Source of the DNA: Aeromonas diversa CDC 2478-85
GTDB taxonomy: Bacteria > Pseudomonadota > Gammaproteobacteria > Enterobacterales > Aeromonadaceae
NCBI RefSeq assembly: GCF_000819805.1
Contig: NZ_CDCE01000010.1
Span: 19,246-83,245 of the forward strand
Length of the DNA stretch: 64,000 nucleotides
Direction: 5' to 3'
Under the pieces are notes generated by a model that worked only from the letters and a program-made list of their open reading frames with translations, did no database searches and had not been told where the DNA came from. Within the stretch, counting starts at the first letter, position 1, and every line of letters begins with the position of its first letter. A program made the position numbers and the translations under genes. Below, in pieces: positions 1 through 11,164 of the stretch.

Positions 1-360
1 ATCGGCGCCAACATACTGGCCGATGCCGGCCGCATGGTGGAGGGGATGAGCTATCTCTCGCTCGGCGCCGAAATCGCGCGTTACCATCACGAGCACTTCG
101 ACGGCAACGGTTATCCCGAACACCTCAAGGGAGAGCAGATCCCCCTCTCGGCACGGATAGTGGCGGTGGTGGACGTGTTCGATGCCCTATTGAGCAAACG
201 GCCCTACAAGGAGCCCTGGCCGCTGGAGCGGGTGCTCACCTATCTGGAGCAGGGCTCCGGCAGCCAGTTTGATCCTCAGGTGGTAGCGGCCATGTTGAAA
301 CTGGTCAGGGAGCAGCGCCTTCCGATCCCGCTTAGCGTCTATCAGGGAGAGAACCCCTAG
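1..360 (+). CDS. HD-GYP domain protein, C-terminal fragment (cut by window edge)
   Basis: The open frame enters from base 1 and ends at the TAG at 358-360, so only the last 119 residues are seen. The motif HHEHFDGNGYP is the GYP signature of HD-GYP cyclic-di-GMP phosphodiesterases, and it is followed by the family's usual VDVFDAL and ...FDPQVV segments. The HD dyad and any sensor or receiver domain lie upstream, outside the window. Family knowledge predicts hydrolysis of c-di-GMP; the input signal cannot be told. The stop overlaps the convergent DUF2937 gene by four bases. Confidence 0.93.
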   Translation: MGANILADAGRMVEGMSYLSLGAEIARYHHEHFDGNGYPEHLKGEQIPLSARIVAVVDVFDALLSKRPYKEPWPLERVLTYLEQGSGSQFDPQVVAAMLKLVREQRLPIPLSVYQGENP

Positions 361-869
361 CGCAGATCCATCCGGCGGCGGGGGGCCGGGCGAAATGGCC
401 AGGCGAGGATGGCAAACAGCAGATCACCCAGCAGAGCCCCGAGCAGTCCCACCAGCAGACCACAGAAGATGGCGGCCTGGTTGAGGGGCACCAGATAGTT
501 GTAGTGGTTGAGGGTATCTTGCACCAGAGTACGGTCGGCTGCGCTGGCGAAGTGAAGCAGTTGCCGATACCAGGGGGCCCCTTGCTGGGCCTGTTCACGT
601 TCAAGCAGGGTGCGCTGGTCGACCAGACTCTGGATGCTGGTTGCATCCCGCTGTACGACGGGATCCGGGTTGGTGCGATAGTGCTGGATCAGTGCCGTCA
701 GGTTGCCGTCAAAGTGCTCGTCGGCATTGCTCTGAAACGGGATCAGGCTGACCTGAGCTTGTTGTAAACGGGCATCCACCCGCTGGAAGTAGAGTTCCAG
801 CACGCCGGGGATCTGCACACCGGCCAGCAGGCCGAGGGTAAACAATATCATGCGAAGATAGCTGTGCAT
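357..869 (-). CDS. DUF2937 family membrane protein
   Basis: 170 residues. An N-terminal hydrophobic segment (about residues 7-27) and a second membrane hairpin near residues 130-158 flank a polar, presumably periplasmic middle with a long helix-like region. Layout and length match DUF2937, a small uncharacterised inner-membrane family. The ATG at 867-869 is the only good start. It converges on the HD-GYP gene with a 4-base overlap. No function is known. Confidence 0.8.
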   Translation of the reverse strand: MHSYLRMILFTLGLLAGVQIPGVLELYFQRVDARLQQAQVSLIPFQSNADEHFDGNLTALIQHYRTNPDPVVQRDATSIQSLVDQRTLLEREQAQQGAPWYRQLLHFASAADRTLVQDTLNHYNYLVPLNQAAIFCGLLVGLLGALLGDLLFAILAWPFRPAPRRRMDLR

Positions 870-1035
870 CGAGACAGTCCCTGTTAAGTATCAGCGGGCA
901 TACTAGATCGGATGACCCCGTGCGCCAAGTCTGAGCTCCCGGGTGGGACGGTTACATTTGCTAACGTTGTTCTGATCCGCCTCATGGCGACCAGGGGCTA
1001 TCATATTGCCCCCTCAATCTGGCATGAGGTATTCA

Positions 1036-1758
1036 ATGCACTCTCTTCCTCGTATTCTTATCTGGAACCTGCTGGGGGCCTTCATCGCCATGAGCTGGCT
1101 ACTGTTGCCGGGCCATGGTATCTGGGCGCGCTGGGATTTCCAGATTTTCCACCTCTTCAACGCCCTGATCGCCGAGCCGGGTGGCTGGCGCCTGCTGACG
1201 GCCATCACCAACAACCGTCTGTTCGATCTGGTCTTTCTCCTCTGCATGCTGGGCTTACTCTTTTGGCAGTATCTGCATGCCGCGCTGGCCGGACGGCGGC
1301 GCCTGCTGGCCATGGGGCTATTGATGGTGGTGACAGCGTTTATCCTCAATCGCATCGGTCACCTGCTTCCGTTCGAGCGCCCGAGCCCGACTCTGTCGCT
1401 GCCCGGTGCCCTGCGCCTGACCGAGCTGGTCGATTTCCCGACCAAGGACGCGTCGAGCGACAGCTTCCCCGGTGATCACGGCCTGATGCTGATGATCTTC
1501 GCCGGTTTCATGCTGCGCTTCGCCCCGCGTTGGATTGGGCTGATGGCCTGCCTGATGGTGCCGCTGTTCACCCTGCCGCGCATCATGGCCGGGGCCCACT
1601 GGTTTACCGATATCTATATGGGGTCGCTGGCCATCACCATGCTGCTCCTGCCCTGGCTGCTGCTGACCCCCTTGGCGCCAGCCCTTATCCGCAGCGCGGA
1701 GAGAGGGTTGGCTCGGCTCGGTTGGTTAACCCCGGTACTGCGGGTTGCCGCAAGATAG
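1036..1758 (+). CDS. lpxT: LpxT-like lipid A 1-phosphate phosphotransferase (PAP2 family)
   Basis: 240 residues, close to the 237 of E. coli LpxT, with the same signatures along its length: ALTNNR-like ITNNRLFD, KDASSDSFPGDHG (PAP2 motif 2) and GAHWFTDIYMGS (motif 3). The family transfers phosphate from undecaprenyl pyrophosphate to lipid A at the periplasmic face of the inner membrane, giving lipid A 1-diphosphate and recycling the carrier. About six membrane segments are visible. I chose ATG 1036 over ATG 1024 because GAGG sits six bases before it. An intrinsic terminator follows at once. Confidence 0.88.
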   Translation: MHSLPRILIWNLLGAFIAMSWLLLPGHGIWARWDFQIFHLFNALIAEPGGWRLLTAITNNRLFDLVFLLCMLGLLFWQYLHAALAGRRRLLAMGLLMVVTAFILNRIGHLLPFERPSPTLSLPGALRLTELVDFPTKDASSDSFPGDHGLMLMIFAGFMLRFAPRWIGLMACLMVPLFTLPRIMAGAHWFTDIYMGSLAITMLLLPWLLLTPLAPALIRSAERGLARLGWLTPVLRVAAR

Positions 1759-1764
1759 ACAAGC

Positions 1765-1790
1765 AAAGGCCGGGATTTTCCCGGCCTTTT
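1765..1790 (+). terminator. Intrinsic terminator after lpxT
   Basis: A perfect 10-bp stem (AAAGGCCGGG / CCCGGCCTTT) with a 5-base loop, running into TTTT. Confidence 0.85.
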
Positions 1791-2003
1791 GGTTACCATC
1801 GGGTTGACCATGAGTCGTCGCGAATGACTATAACCACTTCCGATGGGCAGGGAGCTCGTTGAACCCCCTAATGAATAGTAATAGCAGATTCATTTGCTAA
1901 CGTAGAACGCTACCCCTACTTTTTGGCGGATTATTTTGTCGTGCCCCACTTCTCCTCGCTTCTGCACTGCCCTACAATCGCGGCCCTTTTGCAGGAGAGC
2001 CCT

Positions 2004-2912
2004 ATGCTGATGACCCTCTTGCGCTGTCTCTTCGTGGCCGGCGCTCTCGTCTACATTGTCATCTTGCTGCGTGCCTGGTGGCAGCGCAGAGAGGATGGCA
2101 AGCTGGAGTCGACCCCCTTCTGGACCGTCGGTGCCATCGGTTGCTTTGCCAACTTCCTCGATACGCTCGGGGTGGGCAGCTTCGCGGTGAAGACCGCCTT
2201 CTACAAGCACTTGAGGCTGATCGATGATCGCCTGTTGCCGGGCACCCTCAACGGGCAGTGCGTGCTACCCACCATCACCCAGGCCCTCATCTTCATCGGT
2301 ATGGTGCGGGTCGAGCCAACCACCCTGCTACCCATGATGGTGAGTGCGGCTGTCGGTGCTGCGGTGGGGGCTCGCTATGTCTCCTCGTTCGATCGCCAGA
2401 CGGTGCGCATCGTGATGGCCAGCTCCCTGTTGGTGGTGGCGGGGCTCATCTTCGCCGGTCTGCTCGGCCTCTTCCCTCTGGGTGGAGAAGCCATGGGGCT
2501 CAGCGGTGGCAAGCTGGCCATTGCGATTGCAGGCAACTTCCTGTTCGGAGTGCTGATGAACGTAGGGATAGGCCTGTTTGCCCCCTGCATGACCATGCTC
2601 TATCTATTGGGGCTACACCCTATCGCGGCCTTCCCCATCATGATGGGCTCTGCGGCGCTGCTGAGCCTCTTCTCGGCCGGCACCTTCATCCGGCGTGGTG
2701 CCTTCGATGCCCAGGCGGTGGTGGCGGTGGCGCTGTTGGGGCCAATCGGGGTCTTGCTCGCCTCCTCCCTGGTGAGTGCCATGGATCTGGCCATGCTCAA
2801 GTGGCTGGTGGGGGCCGTGGTCATCTACACCGCCTGGAGCATGTATGCCGCCTGGCGCGGTGAGCGGCGGCAGCGGGCGGCGGATCTCTCGCCCCAGCCC
2901 AGCCACGGATAG
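2004..2912 (+). CDS. Sulfite exporter TauE/SafE family permease
   Basis: 302 residues with about eight hydrophobic segments in two repeats. The first carries GAIGCFANFLDTLGVGSF, the second GVLMNVGIGLFAPCM, the paired signature of the TauE/SafE (DUF81) family. Members export small organosulfur or carboxylate anions; the substrate here is unknown. The frame is open from 1923, but ATG 2004 is preceded by AGGAGAG at the right spacing, and the upstream part has no membrane character. A perfect hairpin separates it from the convergent efflux operon. Confidence 0.85.
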   Translation: MLMTLLRCLFVAGALVYIVILLRAWWQRREDGKLESTPFWTVGAIGCFANFLDTLGVGSFAVKTAFYKHLRLIDDRLLPGTLNGQCVLPTITQALIFIGMVRVEPTTLLPMMVSAAVGAAVGARYVSSFDRQTVRIVMASSLLVVAGLIFAGLLGLFPLGGEAMGLSGGKLAIAIAGNFLFGVLMNVGIGLFAPCMTMLYLLGLHPIAAFPIMMGSAALLSLFSAGTFIRRGAFDAQAVVAVALLGPIGVLLASSLVSAMDLAMLKWLVGAVVIYTAWSMYAAWRGERRQRAADLSPQPSHG

Positions 2913-2913
2913 C

Positions 2914-2939
2914 ACAAGGCCGGCGTATGCCGGCCTTGT
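2914..2939. terminator. Bidirectional hairpin between convergent genes
   Basis: A perfect 11-bp stem (ACAAGGCCGGC / GCCGGCCTTGT) with a 4-base loop lies between two convergent stop codons. The T-tracts on both sides are weak, so I call it terminator-like. Confidence 0.6.
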
Positions 2940-2943
2940 CGTA

Positions 2944-4323
2944 TTAGCTGTGCCCGCTTGGGCGGGCGTCGCTCCCCATGCCGCCGCCCAGCGACTGGCA
3001 CAGGCGCGACAGGGAGACCAGCAGGGCGCGGCGCTGCTCCAGCCAGGCGAGCTCGGCGCCGCGTCGCCGTCCCTGCTCGTCGAGCCAGGGTTGCACGCCG
3101 GTGGCGCCGGCCCGATAGCGGGTGCGCGCCAGCTGTTCACTCTCACGGGCCAGGTGCAGCTGCTCGGCGAGCAGGACCTCCCGCTCGTGGCCGATGCGGG
3201 TGTCGGTAAGGGCATTGTCCACCTCCACCAGGGCGTCGTAGAGCTGTTTTCTAAACGCCATCTCCGCCTGCTGGTAGGCGCCCTCGCTCCTGGCGACCCG
3301 CTGGCGGCCCTTCTCCCACTCGAGGAAGGGGAGGGCCAAACTGGCGCCCAGGCTCCCGGCCGGGTTTTGCAGCAGCTCGGCCAGGGCCTGGCTGCCACCA
3401 TTGACCCCGGCGGTGATGCTCAGAGTGGGGTAGAGGCCGGCGCGCACCTCATCCCCCTCGGCCAGTTGCTTGCGCAGGCGCAGTTCGGCGGCCTTGACGT
3501 CCGGGCGGCGCGACAGCAGCTCGGCGGGCAGGCCGGGCGCGGGGGTGGGCAAGGCGTCCGGTAACGAAGTGGGGGTGACCGGCAGCGAACCGTGCGGCAC
3601 GCCGAGCAGCAGGCGCAGGGTGTTGCGAGCGGCCTCCTGCTGGCGGGTCAGCTCGAGCTGGCTGGCCGTGCGTCCCGCCAGACTCTGTTCGGCCTGGGCC
3701 AGGTCGAGGCGGCCCACCGCACCGGCCCGGTAGCGGCTTTCGGTCAGCTGCCGGGTCTGGCGTGCGGCGGCGAGATCCGCAGCGCCGCTGGCGATGGCCT
3801 GATGAAGGTAACCCAGCTGCCAGTAAGCCTCCAGCGTTTTGCCAATCAGGGTGAGGCGAGTCGCTTCTCTATCTTCCCAGGTGGCCTCCACCTCCCAGCG
3901 GGCGGCGTCCTCTACCGCCGACAGGCGTCCCCACAAATCCAGTTCGTAGCCCAGGCGCTGGCTGCTGTTAGTTTCACGTTTACTGGCCTCGTGGCGGTTG
4001 AGGGGGCGCGAGGCGCTCATGCCCAGGGTGCCGGTCACCGAGGGGCGGGACTCCCCTTGCGCAAGATCGAGTCCCAGCTCTGCCTGGCGCAGGCGTAGCC
4101 CGGCGATGGCCAGATCCGGATTGGCCGCCAGCACCCGCTCGACCAGGGTATCGAGAGCCGGATCGCCGAAGGCGCGCCACCAGGTGTCGTGCAAGGTGGC
4201 GGGGGCCTGCTGGTCCTGCCAGCTCGTCGGCAGGTCGAGAGCGGGTCTGTGGTAGTCGCTGCGCTGGCTACAGCCAAGCAGCAGCAGGCTGCCCATCATG
4301 AGCACCAGGAGTCTTGTCATCAT
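2944..4323 (-). CDS. Outer membrane efflux lipoprotein, NodT/OprM-type factor
   Basis: 459 residues. The signal peptide ends in the lipobox LLLGC, predicting an outer-membrane lipoprotein. Two TolC-type repeats follow, with long heptad-rich stretches and the segment LPAELLSRRPDVKAAELRLR that is typical of the NodT family. It should form the trimeric outer-membrane channel of the tripartite pump whose other parts are encoded just upstream. Its ATG overlaps the macB stop, so the pair is translationally coupled. Confidence 0.92.
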   Translation of the reverse strand: MMTRLLVLMMGSLLLLGCSQRSDYHRPALDLPTSWQDQQAPATLHDTWWRAFGDPALDTLVERVLAANPDLAIAGLRLRQAELGLDLAQGESRPSVTGTLGMSASRPLNRHEASKRETNSSQRLGYELDLWGRLSAVEDAARWEVEATWEDREATRLTLIGKTLEAYWQLGYLHQAIASGAADLAAARQTRQLTESRYRAGAVGRLDLAQAEQSLAGRTASQLELTRQQEAARNTLRLLLGVPHGSLPVTPTSLPDALPTPAPGLPAELLSRRPDVKAAELRLRKQLAEGDEVRAGLYPTLSITAGVNGGSQALAELLQNPAGSLGASLALPFLEWEKGRQRVARSEGAYQQAEMAFRKQLYDALVEVDNALTDTRIGHEREVLLAEQLHLARESEQLARTRYRAGATGVQPWLDEQGRRRGAELAWLEQRRALLVSLSRLCQSLGGGMGSDARPSGHS

Positions 4324-6251
4324 TCGCGGGCCAACGCCTCCACCGGATCGAGCCGGGCGGCATTGCGCGCCGGCAGGTAACCAAACAGTATGCCGATGAG
4401 ACTGGAGCAGCCGAAGGCCATCAGCAGGGAAAAGAGTGAGAAGTGCATCTGCATGCTCTGCACCAGGGCGCCGAAAAGCAGGCCGATGAGTAAGGAGAGG
4501 CCGACACCGATGATGCCGCCCACCAGACTCACCATCACAGCCTCGATGAGGAACTGCTGCAAGATATCGCCGCGGCGGGCGCCGACCGCGACCCGAATGC
4601 CGATCTCCCGGGTGCGCTCTACCACCGAGACCAGCATGATGTTCATCACCCCGACGCCACCGACGATGAGGGAGATGAGGGCGATGGAGGAGACCAGCAG
4701 AGTCAGGGTCGCCGTGGTCTTCTCCACCGACTTGAGGATGGCGTCGTTGCTGAAGGTGAAGAAGTCCTGCTTGCCGTGGCGGCTGGTGAGCAGCTCGGTG
4801 ATCCCCTGCTCGGCCATGGGCACGGTGATCCCGTCGGCCAGGCGCACCGTGATCTGGCTGAAGTAGTCCTGCACCTGGATACGGCTCATCAGGGTGCTGT
4901 AGGGGAGCCAGATCGTCAGGCTCTGGCCGCTACCCCAGCGGTTCTGCTCCTTGGCGACGCCGACGATACGAAGGGGGACCGTGCCGGCGAACACCACCTG
5001 ACCGATGGGGAGGGCATCGCCAAACAGGCTCTTCATGGAGCCTTCGTCGATCACCGCCACCGCGGTGCGGCTGCGCAGATCCTCATCGTTGAGCAGGCGC
5101 CCCTGCACCACTTCTACCCCCTTGACCTCGAAGAAGGACGGGCTCACCCCGTTCAGGCTGCCCGACAGGTTCTTGTTGCGCCAGCGAACCTGAGCGCTGG
5201 TGGCAAGCTGAGGGGTGGCCCCTTGCAGGTAGGGTTGGCCGGTCAGCACCCGCAGATCGCGTTCGTTAAGGGTGCGAATCGAGGCCGCCTTCTCATCCCC
5301 CCAGCCGGAGCCTGTGAAGATGTCGATGGTATTGGTGCCAAGAGAGCTGATGTCGCCGATCACCTTGTTGCGCGTCCCCTGACCGAGAGCCACCACGCTC
5401 ACCACGGCGGCGATGCCGATGATGATGCCTAGCATGGTGAGGAAGGTGCGCATGCGGTGCGCCTTCATGGCGTGCCATGCCATCTGAAACGCCTCGCGCA
5501 GGCGATCCACCCCGTCCCACCAGCTGCCCGGCTCGACCATGGGTTCCGGGGTGAGGGGCGCCGTGCGCGGCTGGCTGCCGCTGTCGCGGATCACCCGACC
5601 GTCTTTGAGCTCGATCACTCGCTCGGCATGGGCGGCGATGGCCGGATCGTGGGTCACCAGTATGATGGTATGGCCGAGTTGATGCAGCTCCTTGAGGATG
5701 GTCAGCACCTCGCGCCCGCTCTGGCTGTCGAGGGCTCCGGTCGGTTCATCGGCGAGGATCACCTCGGCGCCATTCATCAGGGCCCGGGCGATGCTGACCC
5801 GTTGCTGCTGGCCTCCCGAGAGCTGCCCCGGTCTGTGGTGGGCGCGCTCCGCCAGCCCCAGGCGCTCGAGCAGGGCGTGCGCTCGCTCCCGGCGCTCGCT
5901 GCGGCGGCTGCCGGCGTAGATGGCCGGGATCTCCACGTTGGCGGCGGCGTCCAGGTGAGGCAGCAGGTGGTAGCGCTGGAAGATGAAGCCGAAGTGGTGG
6001 CAGCGCAGGTGTGACAGGTCGAGGGCATCGAGATGGCTGGTCGCCTCGCCGCGGAAGCGGTACTGTCCTTCGCTCGGGCGATCCAGGCAACCGAGCAGGT
6101 TCATCAGGGTCGACTTGCCGGAGCCGGAGGCGCCGACGATGGCGACCATCTCGCCGGCCATGATGTCGAGATCCAGAGGGTGTAGCACGGTCACCTCCTG
6201 CTCGCCGCTCACAAAGCGCCGGCTCACCCCCTCGAGGCGAATGAGGGGCAT
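4320..6251 (-). CDS. macB: MacB-type ABC transporter (ATPase-permease fusion)
   Basis: 643 residues, as in E. coli MacB (648). The N-terminal half is an ABC ATPase: Walker [10 protein letters not shown] near residue 40, signature LSGGQQQR and Walker [12 protein letters not shown]. Then come one membrane segment (about 270-290), a large periplasmic domain with FtsX/MacB core features, and three C-terminal membrane segments. It works as a mechanotransmitting dimer on macrolides, peptides, toxins or lipids; the substrate is unknown here. GTG 6254 and ATG 6251 are both possible; ATG overlaps the macA stop as TGATG. Confidence 0.93.
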   Translation of the reverse strand: MPLIRLEGVSRRFVSGEQEVTVLHPLDLDIMAGEMVAIVGASGSGKSTLMNLLGCLDRPSEGQYRFRGEATSHLDALDLSHLRCHHFGFIFQRYHLLPHLDAAANVEIPAIYAGSRRSERRERAHALLERLGLAERAHHRPGQLSGGQQQRVSIARALMNGAEVILADEPTGALDSQSGREVLTILKELHQLGHTIILVTHDPAIAAHAERVIELKDGRVIRDSGSQPRTAPLTPEPMVEPGSWWDGVDRLREAFQMAWHAMKAHRMRTFLTMLGIIIGIAAVVSVVALGQGTRNKVIGDISSLGTNTIDIFTGSGWGDEKAASIRTLNERDLRVLTGQPYLQGATPQLATSAQVRWRNKNLSGSLNGVSPSFFEVKGVEVVQGRLLNDEDLRSRTAVAVIDEGSMKSLFGDALPIGQVVFAGTVPLRIVGVAKEQNRWGSGQSLTIWLPYSTLMSRIQVQDYFSQITVRLADGITVPMAEQGITELLTSRHGKQDFFTFSNDAILKSVEKTTATLTLLVSSIALISLIVGGVGVMNIMLVSVVERTREIGIRVAVGARRGDILQQFLIEAVMVSLVGGIIGVGLSLLIGLLFGALVQSMQMHFSLFSLLMAFGCSSLIGILFGYLPARNAARLDPVEALARE

Positions 6252-7405
6252 CACAACATGATCTCCACGTCATGAGGCTCGGCCGGCATGCCACTGCCGA
6301 GGATCACAGATTCGCCCTCGCGCAGGCCGTCGACGATCTCGACGTTGACCTCGTCGCGCAGGCCGGTCTGTACGGTGCGCGGCTGTGTCTGCCCGTCGCT
6401 CAGTACCGTCACCTCGAAGCGATCCTTGCCCTTGGTGGTGCCGAGGGCGGTCAGGGGAATGGCCAGAATTCCCTCACGGCGACCCAGCACTATGCTCACC
6501 TGGGCTGTCATGGCAACCCGCAGCAGATGCCCGGGGTTGGGCACGTCAAACAGGGCGTAGTAGTAGACGGCGCTGTTGCTGGCGTTGGCGTTGGCGGTGT
6601 CATTGATGTTGGTCGGCGCCAGTTGCACGGTGCGCAGGGTCGCGTCATAACGGGTGTCCGGGTCGCCTATCAGGGTGAAGTAGACCGGCATGCCGGCATG
6701 GATACGGATGACGTCGGCCTCAGAGATCTGCGCCTTGATGGTCATGGTGTCGAGGTCGGCGAGCTTGAGCAGGGTCGGCACCACCTGGGCGGAGACCAGG
6801 GTCTGGCCCAGCTTGGTGACCAGGGAGAGCACTGTGCCATCCATCGGTGCCAGAATGCGGTTGTAGCCGAGCTCGGTGCGGGCGGTGGCCACCTCTATCT
6901 CGGCGCTGGTGATGGCGGTGCGGGCGTTGGCCACGTCTGCCGCGCTAGTGGCCTGCTTGGCCTCGGCCTGTTCCAGCTCGGCGCGGGAGGTGGCCTCGTC
7001 GCGGATCATGGCGCGTTGCCGGTTCAGCGCCAGGGTGTCCTGGCGTTGTAGCGCCTGCTTCATACGCAGGTCTGCCTTGGCACGGGCGAGATCCGCCTCG
7101 GCCTTCTTGAGCTTGTTCTGGGCCACGGTCGGGTCGATCTCGGCCAGCAGATCCCCCTTCTTTACCTGCTGCCCCTCATCGACCAGCAGGCGTACCACCT
7201 GGCCGTTGACCTGGGCGCCCACGTCAACCTGCTCGCGGGCTTGTAACACGCCGCTCGCCTGCACCGATTGCTCGATGTCCTGCCGTTGTACCGTTGCGGT
7301 GAGATGGCTGGGGGGCGGGGTGTGGGGCCAGAGCCAGCCGATCAGCAGGGCGGTGACGAGGGAGAAAGCGAGCAGCAGACGCCAGTGAGAGAGCAGCTTC
7401 TTCAT
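6251..7405 (-). CDS. macA: MacA-type periplasmic adaptor protein
   Basis: 384 residues (E. coli MacA has 371). One N-terminal membrane anchor (about residues 10-25) is followed by the split biotinyl-lipoyl domain (VQASGVLQAREQVDVGAQV ... GTVLSLVTKLGQTLVSAQ), a long alpha-hairpin rich in Ala, Lys and Glu, and the beta-barrel and membrane-proximal domains. It bridges MacB and the outer-membrane factor. It is first in the operon macA-macB-factor, all overlapping. The start is ATG 7405; the TTG two codons earlier is less likely. Confidence 0.93.
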   Translation of the reverse strand: MKKLLSHWRLLLAFSLVTALLIGWLWPHTPPPSHLTATVQRQDIEQSVQASGVLQAREQVDVGAQVNGQVVRLLVDEGQQVKKGDLLAEIDPTVAQNKLKKAEADLARAKADLRMKQALQRQDTLALNRQRAMIRDEATSRAELEQAEAKQATSAADVANARTAITSAEIEVATARTELGYNRILAPMDGTVLSLVTKLGQTLVSAQVVPTLLKLADLDTMTIKAQISEADVIRIHAGMPVYFTLIGDPDTRYDATLRTVQLAPTNINDTANANASNSAVYYYALFDVPNPGHLLRVAMTAQVSIVLGRREGILAIPLTALGTTKGKDRFEVTVLSDGQTQPRTVQTGLRDEVNVEIVDGLREGESVILGSGMPAEPHDVEIML

Positions 7406-7584
7406 GGGCAAGGTTCGTGTCGGTTGGGGAGGCCATCTTGCAGTGCCGCACTAAAGCTCCCAAGTGGAAAACTGTAACAAGGGTTAATGAGTGCTGACTC
7501 GACAGGGGGTTTTTTCACCCGATGGCGTACAGTGCGATCGCGGTGCGCTAAGATGAGGCGGACAATATTGTGCGAGGTGAGCCC

Positions 7585-7947
7585 ATGAAAGGTTCCGTAT
7601 TGCTGCTCTCGTTGGTGCTGGCCGCTCCGGCCTGGGCCGGCATTCAGATCGATGCCGGTGGCATCAAGATCGACTCCAATGGTATCCGCATCAACGTCGA
7701 TGACGATAACGAGATGCAGAAATGGAAGGAGAGGCACAGAGGTGACTGCTCCTTTATCGATATCGGCAGCGTCAGGGTGGCCAGCGACGGGTGTACCGAC
7801 AGGGACAAGGAGCATTGGAACCGCAGCATCCACAGTGGTAACAACCCTGGCAAGGGCCACGACAAGTCTTACAAGGGTAACGATGGCGGTGGCGTAAAAA
7901 TTGAGCTCTATGACGAGGGCAGCAAGGGTAAAGGCAAGAACAAGTGA
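7585..7947 (+). CDS. Small exported hypothetical protein, Asp/Gly/Lys-rich
   Basis: 120 residues from ATG 7585, preceded by GAGGTGA. A clear signal peptide ends at ...APAWA/G. The mature part begins with a repetitive stretch alternating Ile with Asp, Gly and Asn (IQIDAGGIKIDSNGIRINVD), followed by a charged middle with two Cys (GDCSF and DGCTD) that could form a disulfide, and a Lys/Gly-rich tail. I do not recognise the family. It is transcribed divergently from macA. The repetitive Asp pattern suggests, weakly, metal binding. Confidence 0.7.
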   Translation: MKGSVLLLSLVLAAPAWAGIQIDAGGIKIDSNGIRINVDDDNEMQKWKERHRGDCSFIDIGSVRVASDGCTDRDKEHWNRSIHSGNNPGKGHDKSYKGNDGGGVKIELYDEGSKGKGKNK

Positions 7948-7976
7948 GCAGAGGGCGCCAGTGGCGCCCTCTCTCG

Positions 7977-8945
7977 TTAGAAGCTGGCCCCCAGGCTCAG
8001 GGTCTGGCGCCACTCCTTGTCGGGGATGGCGCTGCGTATCCCCTCGAACTCCAGATAGCCATCGTCCCAGGTGAGCTCACTCGACCAGGAGAGGCGCAGG
8101 TTATCATTCAGGTAGTAGCGCATTCCCACGCTGCCATCTATGGTGCGCCGATAGATCAGGAAGGTGGAGGGTTGCGACAAGTAGTGAATGTAGCGGCCCT
8201 CGCTAAACAGCTCCACCTTGCTCGTCTCAAGCCGCTGTTGGTAATCCCAACCTAGGGTCAGGGTGGGGTAGGCTGCGTGTTGGGAGCCAAACAGCAGCTC
8301 GGCATCGGGATCCGAATCCCAGTAAGCCTCGCGCAGGCCACCGAGCAGCAGAAACTCCAGTCGCTTGCGTTTCTCTTTCCAGGCGCGATAACCGGCGCCG
8401 CTGTTGTAGTCCACTCGCAGGTAGTTGTTCTCGAGCATGTCGAACTGGTAGTCCACAGTGGTGCGCCAGTACCAGCGATCGGCCAGGAAGTAGTCGACCC
8501 TGGGTTGCAGCCGGTAGCTGTGATCCGTGGTGGCACCGTTCGAGGTATCGTAGTCGTACTCCCCTTCCAGGCCATTACGCCAGCCGGGGTTCTCCATCTC
8601 CAGCTTGCCCTTGACGCTCAGGTTGTTGGTGCGGCTGGTGTTCTGTTTGATCTTGAGGCTCACATCGCTGCTGCCCGAGAGATGCCATTTCTCCTCATTG
8701 GGCCTGAGCAGGGTCAGATCGATCCCCTTCTTGCTGAGGGCCGGCGCCGCCTCTTGCTTGGCACGCCAGCGCTTGACCGCAGTGCGCGGGATCTCGACTT
8801 CGCCGCCGAAGGGGAAGGTCAGGGTCAGGCTCTCCTCACCGGGCGTGACTTCCCCGGTCAGGCGATCGCCGTTCTTGAGCCAGATGGTGTCGGCGGCGAG
8901 AGGCAGGGCGAAGATGAGTAGCAGCAGAGAGAGGATCGGATTCAT
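7977..8945 (-). CDS. DUF481 outer-membrane protein (YdiY-like)
   Basis: 322 residues. The signal peptide is cleaved near ...LPLAAD/T. An SH3-like N-terminal module (DTIWLKNGDRLTGEV) precedes a barrel of alternating amphipathic strands that ends in ...LSLGASF, a C-terminal Phe typical of outer-membrane barrels. This is the architecture of DUF481 (E. coli YdiY, salt-stress linked). It converges on the small exported gene with a 29-base gap. Confidence 0.85.
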   Translation of the reverse strand: MNPILSLLLLIFALPLAADTIWLKNGDRLTGEVTPGEESLTLTFPFGGEVEIPRTAVKRWRAKQEAAPALSKKGIDLTLLRPNEEKWHLSGSSDVSLKIKQNTSRTNNLSVKGKLEMENPGWRNGLEGEYDYDTSNGATTDHSYRLQPRVDYFLADRWYWRTTVDYQFDMLENNYLRVDYNSGAGYRAWKEKRKRLEFLLLGGLREAYWDSDPDAELLFGSQHAAYPTLTLGWDYQQRLETSKVELFSEGRYIHYLSQPSTFLIYRRTIDGSVGMRYYLNDNLRLSWSSELTWDDGYLEFEGIRSAIPDKEWRQTLSLGASF

Positions 8946-8984
8946 AGGGTCGGCATCGAAAGGGGTCCTGCATCGAGCATGCCA

Positions 8985-9016
8985 TAAAGAGAAGGGGGCG
9001 CGTAGGCCCCCTTCTT
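8985..9016 (-). terminator. Terminator-like hairpin downstream of yfhL
   Basis: A perfect 9-bp stem GAAGGGGGC / GCCCCCTTC with a 6-base loop. On the minus strand it is followed by TCTCTTTAT, a modest T-rich tail. Confidence 0.7.
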
Positions 9017-9060
9017 AAACCGCCCGGCAGGCGGACGAGCGTTTTCAGCAACAGCGCCCC

Positions 9061-9122
9061 GTCTTCACATGGGCGGGATCCCGGAGGATGCAGGCCATGT
9101 GGCGCAGATGCTGATGCCGGTG
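9061..9122 (-). pseudogene. Degenerate partial copy of the yfhL 3' region
   Basis: This segment begins immediately after the yfhL stop and repeats part of the gene: 29 of 33 bases at 9061-9093 match 9169-9201. Read on the minus strand it gives C-I-x-x-D-P-A-H-V-x-T, against [11 protein letters not shown] in YfhL. It has no start codon and no cysteine cluster of its own, so it is a remnant, most simply of a tandem duplication. Confidence 0.6.
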
Positions 9123-10737
<1,615 letters not shown>

Positions 10738-11164
10738 GGGGATCTCTCTGGTCTGATTGCAAATCAGCAGCGAATACTATGTATTGCTGTTAAATCAAGT
10801 GGTTACTGCGTATCTGACGGCACGCCGTGCCCGTCTCGCAGGGGCGCAGAGTGTACCAGAAAAGCGTGAGCCGGATCTAAGTAATAATGGACTCTACCAG
10901 GGGGCTTGTCGTACCAGGATAAGGTGGCGAGCAAGGGCATTGTATCGTGCGAGGGTGCGAGATAGGGTGAGGGAGTGTGGGGCCAGATAGCTTAAGCCGA
11001 AACCGGATGCAGTTGCGGTTCGTTCTCTTTCTGTCCTCGATGAGCACCGCATTTTAGGGGCTCTCATGCCAGACACGGCTCAACATAGCATTCACCCGGC
11101 TGGGCGTATTGTCCGGTTTGAACCATGCTCTCTGCCTGCGGCTCAACGAGAAGAGGGATCACCG
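10738..11164. other. Divergent intergenic region, trhP / GNAT
   Basis: 427 bases hold the promoters of trhP (minus) and the GNAT gene (plus). The trhP-proximal part, about 10745-10810, is the more AT-rich. I see no RNA gene, repeat or convincing operator. Short open frames here are off-strand shadows. Confidence 0.5.
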
